Of a stretch of DNA of 64,000 bases, positions 23,132-35,568 are shown in pieces. The DNA comes from Terebella lapidaria (lineage: Eukaryota > Annelida > Polychaeta > Terebellida > Terebellidae). Each line of letters begins with the position of its first letter. Positions within the stretch are counted from its first letter, which is position 1. The stretch lies in the NCBI GenBank assembly GCA_949152475.1, contig OX424566.1:11865177-11929176 (forward strand). The letters run 5' to 3'. Position numbers and translations under genes: made by a program. The notes below the pieces were generated by a model that saw only the letters and a list, made by a program, of their open reading frames with translations, ran no database searches and was not told where the DNA came from.

Positions 23132-26118
23132 ATGAGTGCTGCTCAAATTTTGAGGTATATTTGTCTGTACACGTGAAAGTTGTCAGATAAGTTGGTTTCT
23201 GACACTGTTATCATGCTAATGATTGTCTATTTTGCTCAAATTACACACCGACAATTGTCTGAAAGTTTGCTTGTTGCGTCTCTCAAGTCTCGGCACAACT
23301 CAACTGTCACCGACTCAGTCACTCACTGGCTGGTCACTACTCACTGGTGACAGTCAGCAGCTTGTCAGTGTCTGTTGATCATGTCATCAGTGCTGGAATG
23401 CAGCCCAGGACTGTATGCATTCCTCTGCCTGATTCTGGCTAGGCATTTCACTGTTCGATGGTCATGGTCACCTGGTCACAAGCCCGATGGGACATAATGT
23501 CATAAGCAGATTAGCTGTCATTAGACCTATCGCTAAGCCCACCGTACATACAATTTTTGTCGACTCTTGGGTTTAATATCTGTTTTGAGCTTCCTCATGG
23601 TATGCATAAGTCAATAACGTTAAGTATAGAAAACACTCAGCTAGGCCTAAATCACTAAACGACATGCCATTTAATATAAAGTCCTGATTCCAACTTGGTC
23701 ATCGGGTTACGTGTATTTCATCACTGCAACCCCCAGTAGTCGTAATGATGAAGATTTTCTGTTTTCTAGGCAAGCAGAAGAACTGAAAACAGCAGTAAAA
23801 GGTATTGTTTACTCCCTGTGTTCCCCAGTATGATTATCATGATTATTAGTATCCTAAATGATCCTATAGCTACAATAATACATTCAACTCCCATCAAATT
23901 TTTATACGTAAAATGCTTGATATTATGTCATAGATGGTATCACGTTTAAGCATGGTACAATTGGCATATGTTGGCCAATACCTAGCTGTACTTGTCTAGA
24001 TATTGCTTCATTGTCTAGACGTTTGAAGTGATGTTGATATTCATAAATATCAAACATGTACAGCTATCTAATTCACTAGAATATCTGTTTATGGAAAAAA
24101 ATTCTCCTGTATTTTATGCATATCATTAAATCCAGCTGAAAACTATCCACATTTTTACTATGCTAAAAATATTGCAGACACATCAAAGGGAGCCAATGAG
24201 GCTTGGATCAGTCGGCAAAATCTGCAGGATCTCTACCAAAAACTACTTGTCCTAGATCTCGAATATGCTCTCGACAAGAAAGTCGAACAGGACTTGTAAG
24301 TAACCTTGTGTTCAAAATTTATAATCATGTTGAAAATTTTATATGTGTATCATAATATTATTGGTTCAAATTCAATTCTTACTTATAAATAAGTGTTAAA
24401 GTTGTAATCGAGTCAACACGTGTGTTTACGTGATACAGGTGGAACCATGCCTTCAAAAACCAGATTAGCATGCTACAGACACAGTCGAAGGACAAACAGG
24501 TACCTAGGATTCATAGATAGTGACTGTGACTTCGAACAATTTCCTCAAAAAAGGAAGATAAAATGTGAAAATTTTTGTTTGCAGAATCCTAAAAGACCTG
24601 AAATTTTGGCAAGTCTGAGTTTGTTCCTGGAAACTGGTAGTGGATTCTACTTACAGGTAAATTGCTACACCCTGGCTTCAATCATACAAGTTTTATTAGA
24701 GATTTTGCAAATTATGTTGGAAATTCAATGTTGTTAAAAATTGCAAAGGTTAATTTTTTTCGCCCTCAGCTGTTAGAAGAACTGTGTAGTGCTTTCAAGT
24801 TGGACTTACCATGTCGCAGGAAGGCTACGGCAGTTGGGATTCTCAAAGGTGCGATCTCGGAAATCGTTCTTTGTGTGGGTCACTCTGCATGCTAAAGTCA
24901 ACACTTCATCTATACAGCAGAGAGCAATTAATATATGAAGAGTTGAAGACCTGACAATGCAAGGAATGTCTATTTTTTTTTCAGAGTATGGACCAGTTGC
25001 GAGCAAGATCAAGGCGCCGAAGAAGAGTTCATGCATGTACATCTGTCAGCACTGCCTCGTCCACCTGGGTGATATAGGTACGGGGAAATATTGATCTGCT
25101 GTCTATGTTATATCTCAGGACTGAATTTTATTGTATTGAATTTATTGATGAATCATTATATTAAATTCAACTGATTGAATGTAATATTCTGTGTGATTGA
25201 TTTCATACTTTTGATTTTATCCAGCACGGTACAGAGAGCAGATGGATCAGGCTCATTCATATTACAAACACGCCGCACAACTTGTACCGTATAATGGTCG
25301 GTAACTATTGTTTTATAGACTGTGAATGTATTTGGCACTGTACTAAAATCGAGGAAAGGCTGTTTACTATGTGTAATGTGAAGAAATTTTGCCCAAATAT
25401 CTTCAAAAATCAATAAAGAAATGTCTATAAACTATGGTATTTATTTGATATAGAGCCATCAATGATAAAAATCTTCGGTGGCACTTCATAAACATCAACT
25501 CACTAATTAACATAGAATAAGATTATTATAGTTTCTCAGTCATCTGAAAATATGCTCAACCAGTATCCATGATCCATTATAATAAATTTGTACTTCCAGG
25601 ACAACCGTACAACCAGCTGGCAATCCTCGAAGCGGCTAAAGGCAACAAACTGTCGACAGTTGTGTATTACGTGCGAAGTATTGCGGTTAAACATCCGTTT
25701 CCTGTCGCTATCACCAACCTGGAAAAGTTCTACACCAAGATCACCAAGGACATGTTAGTTTTAGATGTGTAGTGAATTTGAACGGCATGTTATACTTTAG
25801 TTCAATGTCGAAAGAAAAATACTGTTGGTAACTTGTAAAGGCTAAATTGGTATCCACATACTGTAAAAATGTTGATGTTAATACAAAAAAAAGGTAGAAT
25901 TTATGATGTACATGTACAAAGGTTGCGTATATAATATGCTGAATATGATAATGCCATATAGAAATGATAATGTATGACGTGACATTTGTCATGTTTGTAA
26001 CAGCCCTGAGACTGGGAAGAAACTGTCTCTCAGTGAAATGACTCTCGGCTTCCTGCAGTTCAACGCTCTGGTTCACCTCTGTGCGAGTGAGTACAGCTAT
26101 ACATATATATATCTGATA

Positions 26119-26158
<40 letters not shown>

Positions 26159-29100
26159 ACTGGATGGCGAAGTTATTAGTTGTAACTTTGACATATATGT
26201 CTGATGCATGCTTATATATGTCATCACATATGACAACCAACTTGATTGCAAATATAAAAAAGATATGTACCTAGTCTTTGGGGTAACTTTGTAGTTCTAA
26301 TGACGTTATCATTCTTTCAATGATAGGCAGTGATATAAGATTGATATTGCTCTTTTCTGCTTGTAAACAGAGTTGGAAGTAGCGAAGACGCTATCGGACA
26401 AGATCCTCAGCAGTTTGCCGTCCCACATCACGTCTTTTAGCTTCTCGTCCCACCAACTTGTTCAGATGGTCACCGTACTTCTATACACCGTGAGCCACTG
26501 CGAAAAGGGAGAACAGCCCACAGAGGGGGGCAAACAGAAAGGGGAACAGCCACAGGATGATAAACTGCAGAGGGTGGATGACAATGAAGGGGAACAGCCA
26601 GAGAAAGGGGACAAAAATAACAAGGAAAAGGAAGCGTGTGAGGGACGCGAAGGGAAAAATGCGGGGAGAAAGATGTCGACACAGGAGAAAACGACTTACG
26701 ATATCATTTTCACACTGACTGGTGAGTTTAGAAATTGAATTTTTATATATTTACAAACAATAAATTCCTCAGTGTTGGAAGTGCATCGAACAATTTGAAA
26801 TCTTTAGTTTATGGATAGTGAAACAGATCTATTTCATTTTTGAGTGTATGAGATGTTTAAGATGAAGAGGTGCAGTTTTATAAGTAACAACACCTGAAAT
26901 TCAAGTTGTTGAACATTTGAGACAAAATTGTGGCACAACACACTTTTTCAGTCTGTTTCTTGGATTTGCTGCTGAGCGTCACCCCGATGAAACAAGAGAC
27001 GAAAGCTAAGGAATTCCACACGCTCGCCGCAATTAAAGTGCTACTCGACTGGCTGCGAACCGATATGGATCTCATCAATCGTGCACAGTTTAGAAATTCC
27101 ACGTATGCATGTAGCTTTGACTGTTTAACCTAATATATGTATATGCTTCGAAAGTCCTTAGGTGTATGTAGATTATAAAAGTGTTTCAAAATGACTTTAT
27201 TGGCTTGTGAAAAAGGTCATTATGAGCCTAAATCGATAGTCGAAGTAACTTGCATCTATATCTGGCATTACATGTATATATACATTCAATGCTAACCTCA
27301 TACATACTTGTTATTTTCAGAATCTGCCATAATTTGAGCAAACTGTTGAATGTCCTGCAGTTTAACAACAACCAGAAAGATGTCCCGATCAACATGGAGA
27401 AGTGTATGTTCATAAAAAGCTAAACTCAAACAAAAACGACATGACACTAAATTAACCTGCACAAATTTTAAATTATTATAGTCATAATGGACATATGGAC
27501 ATGTAATGTATTATTGTCCCATGTTTATGGTGGTTTCTATGGTTACAGATGGCTCCGTGCCATTGCCAGAAGACTGTGAACTTCGATGCTTCACTCCTCT
27601 TCAAAATTCTCACAGGTAAATTTGAATTGTACCTACCAAATTGTTGTAGAAACTCGCGCTTCATTTGCAAGACCTTTAGCAGCATCCCTAGCACACAATA
27701 AGTTTCAAAGATTGATGATTGTCCCTAACAAATTTGTATTTCAGTGAGCTGCAGTTCCAACTAATGCCAGTAGAGGGCCTTTCACCTGAGGTGGAAATGA
27801 GGCTACGATGTCAACGACTCATTGAGCATGGACTCTGGCTCTGTGATGAGTTTCCAAGGTAACCTATGCACCATGGCAACATAGTACATGGCATTGTAAA
27901 GTGATGCAAAAACACGCATGTAAATTGAGGAGCAAGGTAAAATTGACCAGAAAATGAAATAGAAACCTGTCGAAACAAAGTCACCATTCGTTTGCAAGTC
28001 AACAATGGAAGTATTATTAACACATGCAGAGCAAAACGTGATGCAGTAATGATCTTCATGTTTTTCAGCTTGAACCTGATCAATGTCCAGAAACAGAAAA
28101 CTGGTCGACTGCATTTCTCAGCTCCTGCCAGCCAAGTCAAGATCATGCCAGGTTGGAAATAATGTCAGAAAATAATAGAATGTTAATAGAAACAAAGAAA
28201 TAGTAGTGGTAAAAATTGTTGGTAGCGTGTTCATGATCCATGTTTGCATGAAGTTTCTGGCCTTCAGTTTCTAGTACTCAACTTGACACTCATAATAGTA
28301 AACGAACAGTCTGTCAAGTAATCAGTAGTAGGAATAAATCATTCCATTTCAGGATCGGATTCTGACGGAGGCAGTGAGAAAAAATCGTCAAGTCGACAGA
28401 ATGTTGCAATAACAGTAAGTGAAGTGTGAAATATTTGGAATTTGAGTAGCATGTTCATATATTCATAAATGTGACCCTCTGTTATCGTCTATGATTCGAA
28501 TTACATTGGTTCATTGTACTACACAGTAAATAGACTGTGATTGTTTGGTCAATCATATAAATGTTCACTACAGGCTATCATGGAGAAAAAAGCAAAGAGT
28601 GATGGAGCAACAGACCCCAAGGATAACATCCCTGCGCCGGCCATCATTGCTAGTAACCAAGGCAACCAACTGCCCAATGTCAACAAGCCTCATGGAAAAT
28701 CCAACCGGAAAAACCAACATGGAGATGTGAGATCAATATGAAATTGTAGTTAGAAACATCAAGCTGAAATTAATGAAGTGGAATTTCATCACTATTACTA
28801 GTGTGTTTAGTGTAATTCGAAATACTGTCCATTTCAGAAGTCACCACAGAAGTCCGAAGCTGGTTTCATGGTACACATATCCACAGAGACCCAGGAACCA
28901 CAAGAGAAGCCAATCCCATCAGACGCCTGGGACGAGACCTCATTGCAACACGGCATCCACCCCCACCAAAACCACCCACCCCCCACCTCCCTGCCCCAGC
29001 CTTTCCCAAACTGGGCAGCATCGGCAGCGGATCAGGCCCTTGGGAAGCCAAGACTCCCGCAAGACGGATCCGCCGCCTGGCACGGACAGGGATCTGCAAA

Positions 29101-32100
29101 CTTCCAAGGACAGAGAGGCATCGGTGGTGACCCAAACAGAAAGCAGGATCCACCTCAAGGCGAGAACATGGCCCATGATCGTATGGCATTTGGGAAAGAT
29201 TCATTCCCTACCGTTGGCCCGTTCATCGCCCCCAACTCCCAGAAACCCAGTGCTGAGCCTGAATTCAGTCGACCGATCAAGGGGAAGGACCAAGCTGAGC
29301 ATTTTCAACAACAGCAGCAGCATCTTCAGTATGTGCGACAGATGCAAGGCAAAGGTCACCCACAACTGTCAAGAGATGCCCAGCTGTTGGATCCGTATTA
29401 CGCCCAGCAACAGCAAAAGTCTGACGCCCTGAGGCAGGAGTTACAACAAGTTGATAAACGGATCCTGCAGACTTCAGAACAGCTGCGTCAACTTTCCCAG
29501 CAAATCCAACAACGCAAACAGGCCGTCCAGCAGGACAAGGAGATACAGGTACAAGTACAGTCTCCAGTAGAATCAGAAGAGAGAATTCTTAGTGAACTAG
29601 AATTCTTAGCTTTTCTTCCTCATGTTATACCTGGCTTTGAATTTGGTTTGGGGAAGAAATGGGATCTCTGAAATGACCTCAAAATCATACTTCTATGTGA
29701 TTTGTTTTGAGGTAATCCATAACTTTCAGCCACTATTTTCCAGGTTTTACAGCAGCAGTTGCAACAGATGACCCTGCAGTTGAAGCAGTTGGATGCTCGG
29801 CAGCAGCAGCAACTTCAACAGATCATCATCCAGCACGAGGCAAAACTCCAGCAGAAGTTCCAGCAGATCCAGGAGGTCCTCGCGAGAGAAGTCAGCGCCC
29901 AGCAACAGCTCCAACAACAGCAACAGCAACTCTTACAGCGTAGACAAGTACTGGACCTGCAGGCCAAACAACAACAACAACAACAACAACAAAGGAGACC
30001 CAGCAATCCTGAGAAACTTGGCCAGGGGTTGGACCATTGGCCACAAGTTCCCTCGACCATGGACCTAAGCCAGATGTTGGCTGTTATAGAAAGCAACAAG
30101 CAGCCGAAAGCCCAGGGGCAGGGATGGGAGTCACAGGGGCATGGACAGGATGACAATAGAGCAGGTGGGCGACCGACAACCCTTCCACAGAGCACGCGGA
30201 AACTCCAGGAGCCGAACAGGCCGGGATTCTCCTTTGACCTCAAGAGTCCGGAGGTTGACTTCCAGCGTTACCAGTATAGCCCTCTTCAGCCCTCTCAGCT
30301 CGAGACGACTGCCACAAAATCCTACCTGGAGAATATCTTCCAGCGTCCAACGGAGCAAGAGTCGGCACCAGGGGGCGCTTACATCCCGACCAGCGACACA
30401 GAGGAGGAAATGCGTCAGGTCGGCGAGCGATTCAACAAGATGTCGTCCATGGAGGGCAAGGTAGGGACAGTGTTTGTTGGGGAGAAAGATCTGTGTCTTA
30501 CTTGTGCAATAGTCTAATAGATTGACCGGTAGTCTGTGTAAAGAGGAGATGTTTCTAGTTGTTTCACACTGAGTTTTGACACCTGTTTCACCAAAGTTGT
30601 CTTACACAGAACCACTTTTCATTTCCCTGGCTGGATCTCTAATTAATTGTTTTCACTCACTATTTTGTGGGAGTATTTTCAAATTACATAACTATAGCTG
30701 TAATGACCTGCAGGCTCTAATATTCACAGGAATCACTTTCTGCCCTTCATCACACACCCAACAGTTTCACCTAACATATTTCTTTTCAAATGCACTCTGT
30801 GGAAACTATGTAGTGATAAATATAACATTATGATGACCTTGAACACTATGACCTTTGACCTTTCAGTCACCTTCTCACCTGTCACCTTCCTTGGGTGTTG
30901 CACTTAACCTGTGTCGTTTAGCTGAGGTATGTTCATTTCCCTACTGAAAGAAAACTGTAGCTGACAACATTCACTTCATTCGTAGTTTGTGTTTTCATTG
31001 AATCTGATTCATAGTGTGAAATTCTGTTTTAAAATATATGTAGTATTCACCTTCTCTTGCAAGTAACAGAAGAATTATATTTTTGCCCCTCACCAAAAAG
31101 GTTCCAATGTGTTCAACAAAATTAAGATGCACTTTTACAAATATCATTCAATGTTAATGCATACTTCCAAAATTAATCAAACATAATTATCGGGTTTTCT
31201 TCATGGCAGGAGCTTCAGTCCACTTCTGGCAGTCCAACCCCCGCTCGGTAAGTAATACTGTAAAACTACTAATTTTGGCGGACGATTTATTTGGCGGATT
31301 TGGCGGTAGGGGAAAAACCGCCAAATTAAATCGTCCGCCAAATTAACTAGCTATATGTCAAGAAATATAAGTGGTCTCAAAACCGCCAAATTAAATCTCC
31401 GCCAAATAACGTGGGGCTCACAACCGCCAAATTTAATAGCCGCCAAAATTAGTCTTTTTACAGTAGTGCCTGTACTATTATTGGTGGTTCGTCTGGCTGA
31501 ACTCCACCACAATTGTCATGGATCTACCTTTGAATTGAACAGTGGCAGTGCAGTGATGTAGCTAGCTTCATTGGCTACTGCAAAGAGGAATTGAGGAAAT
31601 CTCAAAACAATCAAATGAATGCTCCATGTTTCAGGCCACCAGTCCTGGGGAGCACTACGGAAGAGAATACGTATTCCCTGTTCAGCCAGTCACCCTGGAC
31701 CGTACAGCTTACATCCGGGGAACCTAAAAGTCAGTCATGATCTTTGGACAGCTGAAATCTCACCATAAAATATGTTATATGTGTATTCAGTTATGAACAT
31801 ATATGCACCATACGTTCTACATTTCAGGCCACACATCGTCACCATTCGGCTCCAGTACATCTAGCAGCCTTCGTACCACCCCTGACCCCCACCCATCCCA
31901 ACAAGAAGACCGCCCGACCCCCACCCCTACTGCGGCCCTGGGTGGGGGCCTCAGCTACATAAGACCACCCCCAGTGGCCCACCCAAACCAGGACGAGCAG
32001 CCTGCCCCCTCAGGCTCTCTAGGTGGAGGTCTAGGTTACAGTCGGGCCGGCCCAGGGGTAGATGTCGGCTGGGGAGCCCCTGCCAAGACCCACAGCCGAA

Positions 32101-32468
32101 CGGACGAAGTGACAACTGCAGGAAATGTCGGCCTCGCAGCCAACATACAGGTCAGAGTCATGAGGAATAAAAAGGGTTTAGAATATATAACACCTATAGT
32201 TTCAAAATTTATTTATCGAAACTATTGTCAACCCAAAATACGAGGGACAGAAACGATGGTACAAATACAAATATTTTCTAGGATTTATGGTAAATTGGGG
32301 ATTTGTGAAAGAATAGCACTGTCTATGGTATAATGCTCACTGAATATATGTGTATAATCCTTGGCCCACACTCTTTTCCAACTGCAGTCGATTTGGAGCG
32401 CTGGACCTTCACCGCTTCAGAAGTTGCTTGAGCAGCAGAAAAACCAGCGCCAAAACGACCCGCACTGA
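23132..32468 (+). CDS. SMG7: SMG7, nonsense-mediated mRNA decay factor, 24 exons, about 1271 aa
   Basis: Exons: 23132-23154, 23770-23801, 24178-24295, 24439-24499, 24585-24656, 24770-24848, 24985-25077, 25225-25296, 25600-25753, 26004-26086, 26371-26721, 26952-27102, 27321-27403, 27549-27615, 27745-27858, 28069-28151, 28353-28414, 28574-28726, 28838-29548, 29744-30460, 31210-31247, 31635-31729, 31828-32150, 32388-32468. All joins keep frame. The start MSAAQILRQAEELK matches human SMG7. SMG7 binds phosphorylated UPF1 through a 14-3-3-like TPR domain (here about residues 1-240, with DLEYALDKKVEQDLWNHAFK, YICQHCLVHLGDIARYR and GQPYNQLAIL) and recruits decay enzymes. A helical domain follows. Residues 310-365 are an extra charged insert with repeated GEQP. 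The C-terminal half is disordered and glutamine-rich. The end, SIWSAGPSPLQKLLEQQK, resembles the human terminus. AATAAA lies at 32671-32676. Human SMG7 is about 1137 aa. Confidence 0.93.
26119..26156. repeat. (TA)n microsatellite in SMG7 intron 10
   Basis: About 19 TA dinucleotides lie 30 bases after the donor of exon 10. Confidence 0.95.
31256..31465. mobile_element. 210-bp MITE inside SMG7 intron 21, 8 bases after the exon
   Basis: The left end is TACTGTAAAACTACTAATTT. The right end is its inverse, AATTAGTCTTTTTACAGTA. The interior is made of alternating GGCGG and CCGCCAAAT motifs in both orientations. It follows the GTAAGTAA donor of exon 21 almost directly. Confidence 0.85.
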
Positions 32469-34053
32469 GCATGATTCCAGCCAATCAGAGAGAATTCGGT
32501 GAAAATCAATCGACCAATGAGAAGTTCCCTCATATGTAAGGATGCGGTCAGAGCCAATAGGAATCAGCCAATCAGCATCTCTCATCAGTCGCCATGGCAA
32601 CAACAACAACAATCTGTATCGCAGAACATGGATACAAAATGAAACAATGACAACTGGTTTTGTCAGCGAAAATAAAAATGTCGACTGATCATGTAGAGAA
32701 AAATGTAAAAGGGAGTGTTGGAAAAAATCTAGACATAATGCTGTATATTCCTGCAATGTATAACCATCATGTCAAATAGATGCCGATTGTAGTGTAACAC
32801 AATGCAGTATAGTCATGCACTACAGGTATACTACGTGTATTGGTATTTTGTTTGTAATTTGAAACAAGATCACCAAGTTTGTTGATGATATAAATGCGAA
32901 ATACTCCAATACTGTAAATGCTTTGATAGATTTGAGCTTGAAATGATTTGTAAGTATATTGATTTGAATGTTTCGATCTTGTGAATTTCAGCTTTCAGTT
33001 GGTTATATATGCACTAGTTACTCGCTAATAATTATTTATGTTCACAAAGTAGTGGTAGAATGTATGTACAAGAACTTCATTTATCGCCTGAAAGTTCATA
33101 GTGATATGTGAAAATGTAGTATGTGTATAGAAACAACATTCATACAGAATACCTAGAGTAAGATAATTTAAAGATCAATTATATATGTACATCTGGAAGA
33201 AAACAGGTACCAGATTCTTCGTAAGGTTGCTAATTGTTAAAATGTGTAGTTTAAGGTAATCTTGGTGTAAACACATTTGTATCCGTTTGCGTATACTCAT
33301 TTTATTTAGCAACATATTTTGTTTTGCTGATAGGAGAAAGGATGAAATATCGCATTTGTGATCATGACAGCTATTCCAGGAAGCTTATTACCATTATATC
33401 CAATTATTTTTAAGCTTCTTTTAACTTGTATGTGATTTTGAGAGACCGGTGGATGTCTTTTCCCGGATTTCACGGCACCACTGTGTGATAGTCTTCGCTT
33501 CGCCAGATGATGATAATTGGAGCATAATGAGCTGTTTGTGAGATGTTTGTGCATACCTAGCAATTACACCAAACCGGACAAAATTTGGACGATAGATATG
33601 ATTAAGCATGTGTTATAGATTATTTCACCAGCCAGTAAACTGTAGGCCTCTCAGAGATGTGCAAGACTGAATATGCTACAGTAAAATTGTTGTTTCAAGT
33701 GAAATTGTTCCATGATAAATATGAAAGTTTGCCACACAAAAGTTTGGAGCACATGTACTGGTTACGGTACCATTGTAATGCCTTTGTCAGTACGCTGATC
33801 AATTCCAGGTCATAGGTTCACTTTAGTTCCGTATCGGTAATGTCCTAGATTTAATAGGATAAGTTAGTTCACTATACGTGTAGTTCCTCATTCATGATGT
33901 CATAAATTCAACAAGATAGTCAGCAGAAAAAGAATGTGTGTTGTGAGGCACATTTTGATGTTCTGAAATGAAATATGTTGTATTTGAATCTGTTGTTATG
34001 AAGGTATTCAATCTTCGAAGATTTCATGAAAATGACAACCCAAGTTCATTGTT
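32469..34053. other. SMG7 3' UTR and downstream intergenic DNA
   Basis: AATAAA at 32671-32676 is the likely polyadenylation signal. The rest is AT-rich and shows no exon or repeat that I can support. Confidence 0.5.
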
Positions 34054-35568
34054 AGGTTACCGGACCTTTGGTCCGATAACCTATTGGCATGGCGTTGCGT
34101 CCGTCGTCCGTCCGTCCGTCCGGCGTTAACATTTTTATCTTTAAAGTTAACGATCGAATCTTTCTGAAATTTTGCACAAAAATGCCTGAAAATATTTTGA
34201 GAAGGAGGTATTTTTTTGTTTTTTGATTTTCGCATTTTCTTCAAAATGGCGGCCGTTTTTGTCGAAAATCGCTCAATTTTGGACTTTGACGGCCATTTTC
34301 TCAAAAACTGTCTGATCAGTTTTGAGTTTTTGGTTTCAAAAGATTCCCCTCATATACCTCTGTGATATGTATAAGTTTGGTTGCCCTAAATTCGCCGGTC
34401 TCCGTGTGGCGGCCATTTTGAATTTTTGGCGGGTCGGCGAAAAAAATTTTTTTCGCCCCAAATCGCATTACTATCCATTTTGGGCCATTTCTAGGGCAAA
34501 AAAATTTTTTCACCCTTTGAAAAAAATTTTGGACAGACAATTTTCGGCACTTTTTTCCTTCATAATGGAAGCTGTCCGGACTGTACTCATAGAACGCTTG
34601 AAGATAGAGCTTAGACATTGGCACTTTCAAATGGGAAGTCATATATGGCGACTTGTGTGGTGACCTTGAATTTGACCTTGGATGACCTTGAAAGGTCAAA
34701 ACAGCCATTTTTGGGTCGAAAAACGCTCAAATTTGCACCTGGTCTGTATTTTCTCAAAAACTGTCTGATCAGTTTTGAGATTTTTGCTTAAAAAGATTCC
34801 TCTTATATACCTCTGTGACGTGTATAAATTTTGTTGCCCTTGAATCGCCGATCTCCGTGTGGCGGCCATTTTGAATTTTTGAGGAGTCAGCGAAAAAAAA
34901 TTTTTTCGCCCCAAATCGCATTACTATCCATTTTGGGCCATTTCTAGGTTAAAAAAAATTTTTCACCCTTTGAAAAAAATTTTGGACTTAGAAAATTTTC
35001 GGCACTTTTTTCTTTCATAATGGGAGCTGTCAGGACTGTACTCATAGAACGCTTGAAGATAGAGCATAGAAATCGGCACTTTCAAATGGGAAGTCATATA
35101 TGGCGACTTGTGTGGTGACCTTGAATTTGACCTTGGATGACCTTGAAAGGTCAAAACAGCCATTTTGGGGTCAAAAAATGCCCAGATTTGCCTCTGTAGA
35201 TGAAATGCTTGCCGATAGAGCTCATGTTTGCATTATGAACATATAGGAAGACATATATGGCACAACTAATGATGACCTTGAACTTGACGTCAGATGACCT
35301 TGAGTGCCAAATGTCTGACTTGGAATGTGTAAATTGACCTGAGCGGCCTAAATGATTCCAACCAACATATAGAATATCAAATGCCGCACACATACATGTA
35401 ATGGTAACATCGAAGTTCATACGGATGACCTTGATTGGTAAATCCCAAGGTCATATGTTTACACTGCGAACCTTGATTGGTAAATCTCAAGGTCTGTTAC
35501 CTGCCAATGCTGCCATGGCCAAACCAAAATGTCCGGTAACCTATCTTAGCCTTTGGGCTAATTTTTTA
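34054..35568 (+). mobile_element. R1 dispersed element, copy 5, with an internal 454-bp duplication
   Basis: The 5' hairpin is intact: GGTTACCGGAC, CTTTG, GTCCGATAACC. The 3' end has GTCCGGTAACCTATCTTAGC and GGGCTAATTTTTT. Between them a block containing CTCAAAAACTGTCTGATCAG, AATCGCATTACTATCCATTT and CATAGAACGCTTGAAGATAG occurs twice, 454 bases apart. The 133-bp array of other copies is largely replaced by this block. Confidence 0.85.

Noticed and set aside
29747-30243. Reverse-strand leucine- and cysteine-rich open frames
   Set aside because: Antisense shadow of the CAG-rich glutamine region of SMG7.
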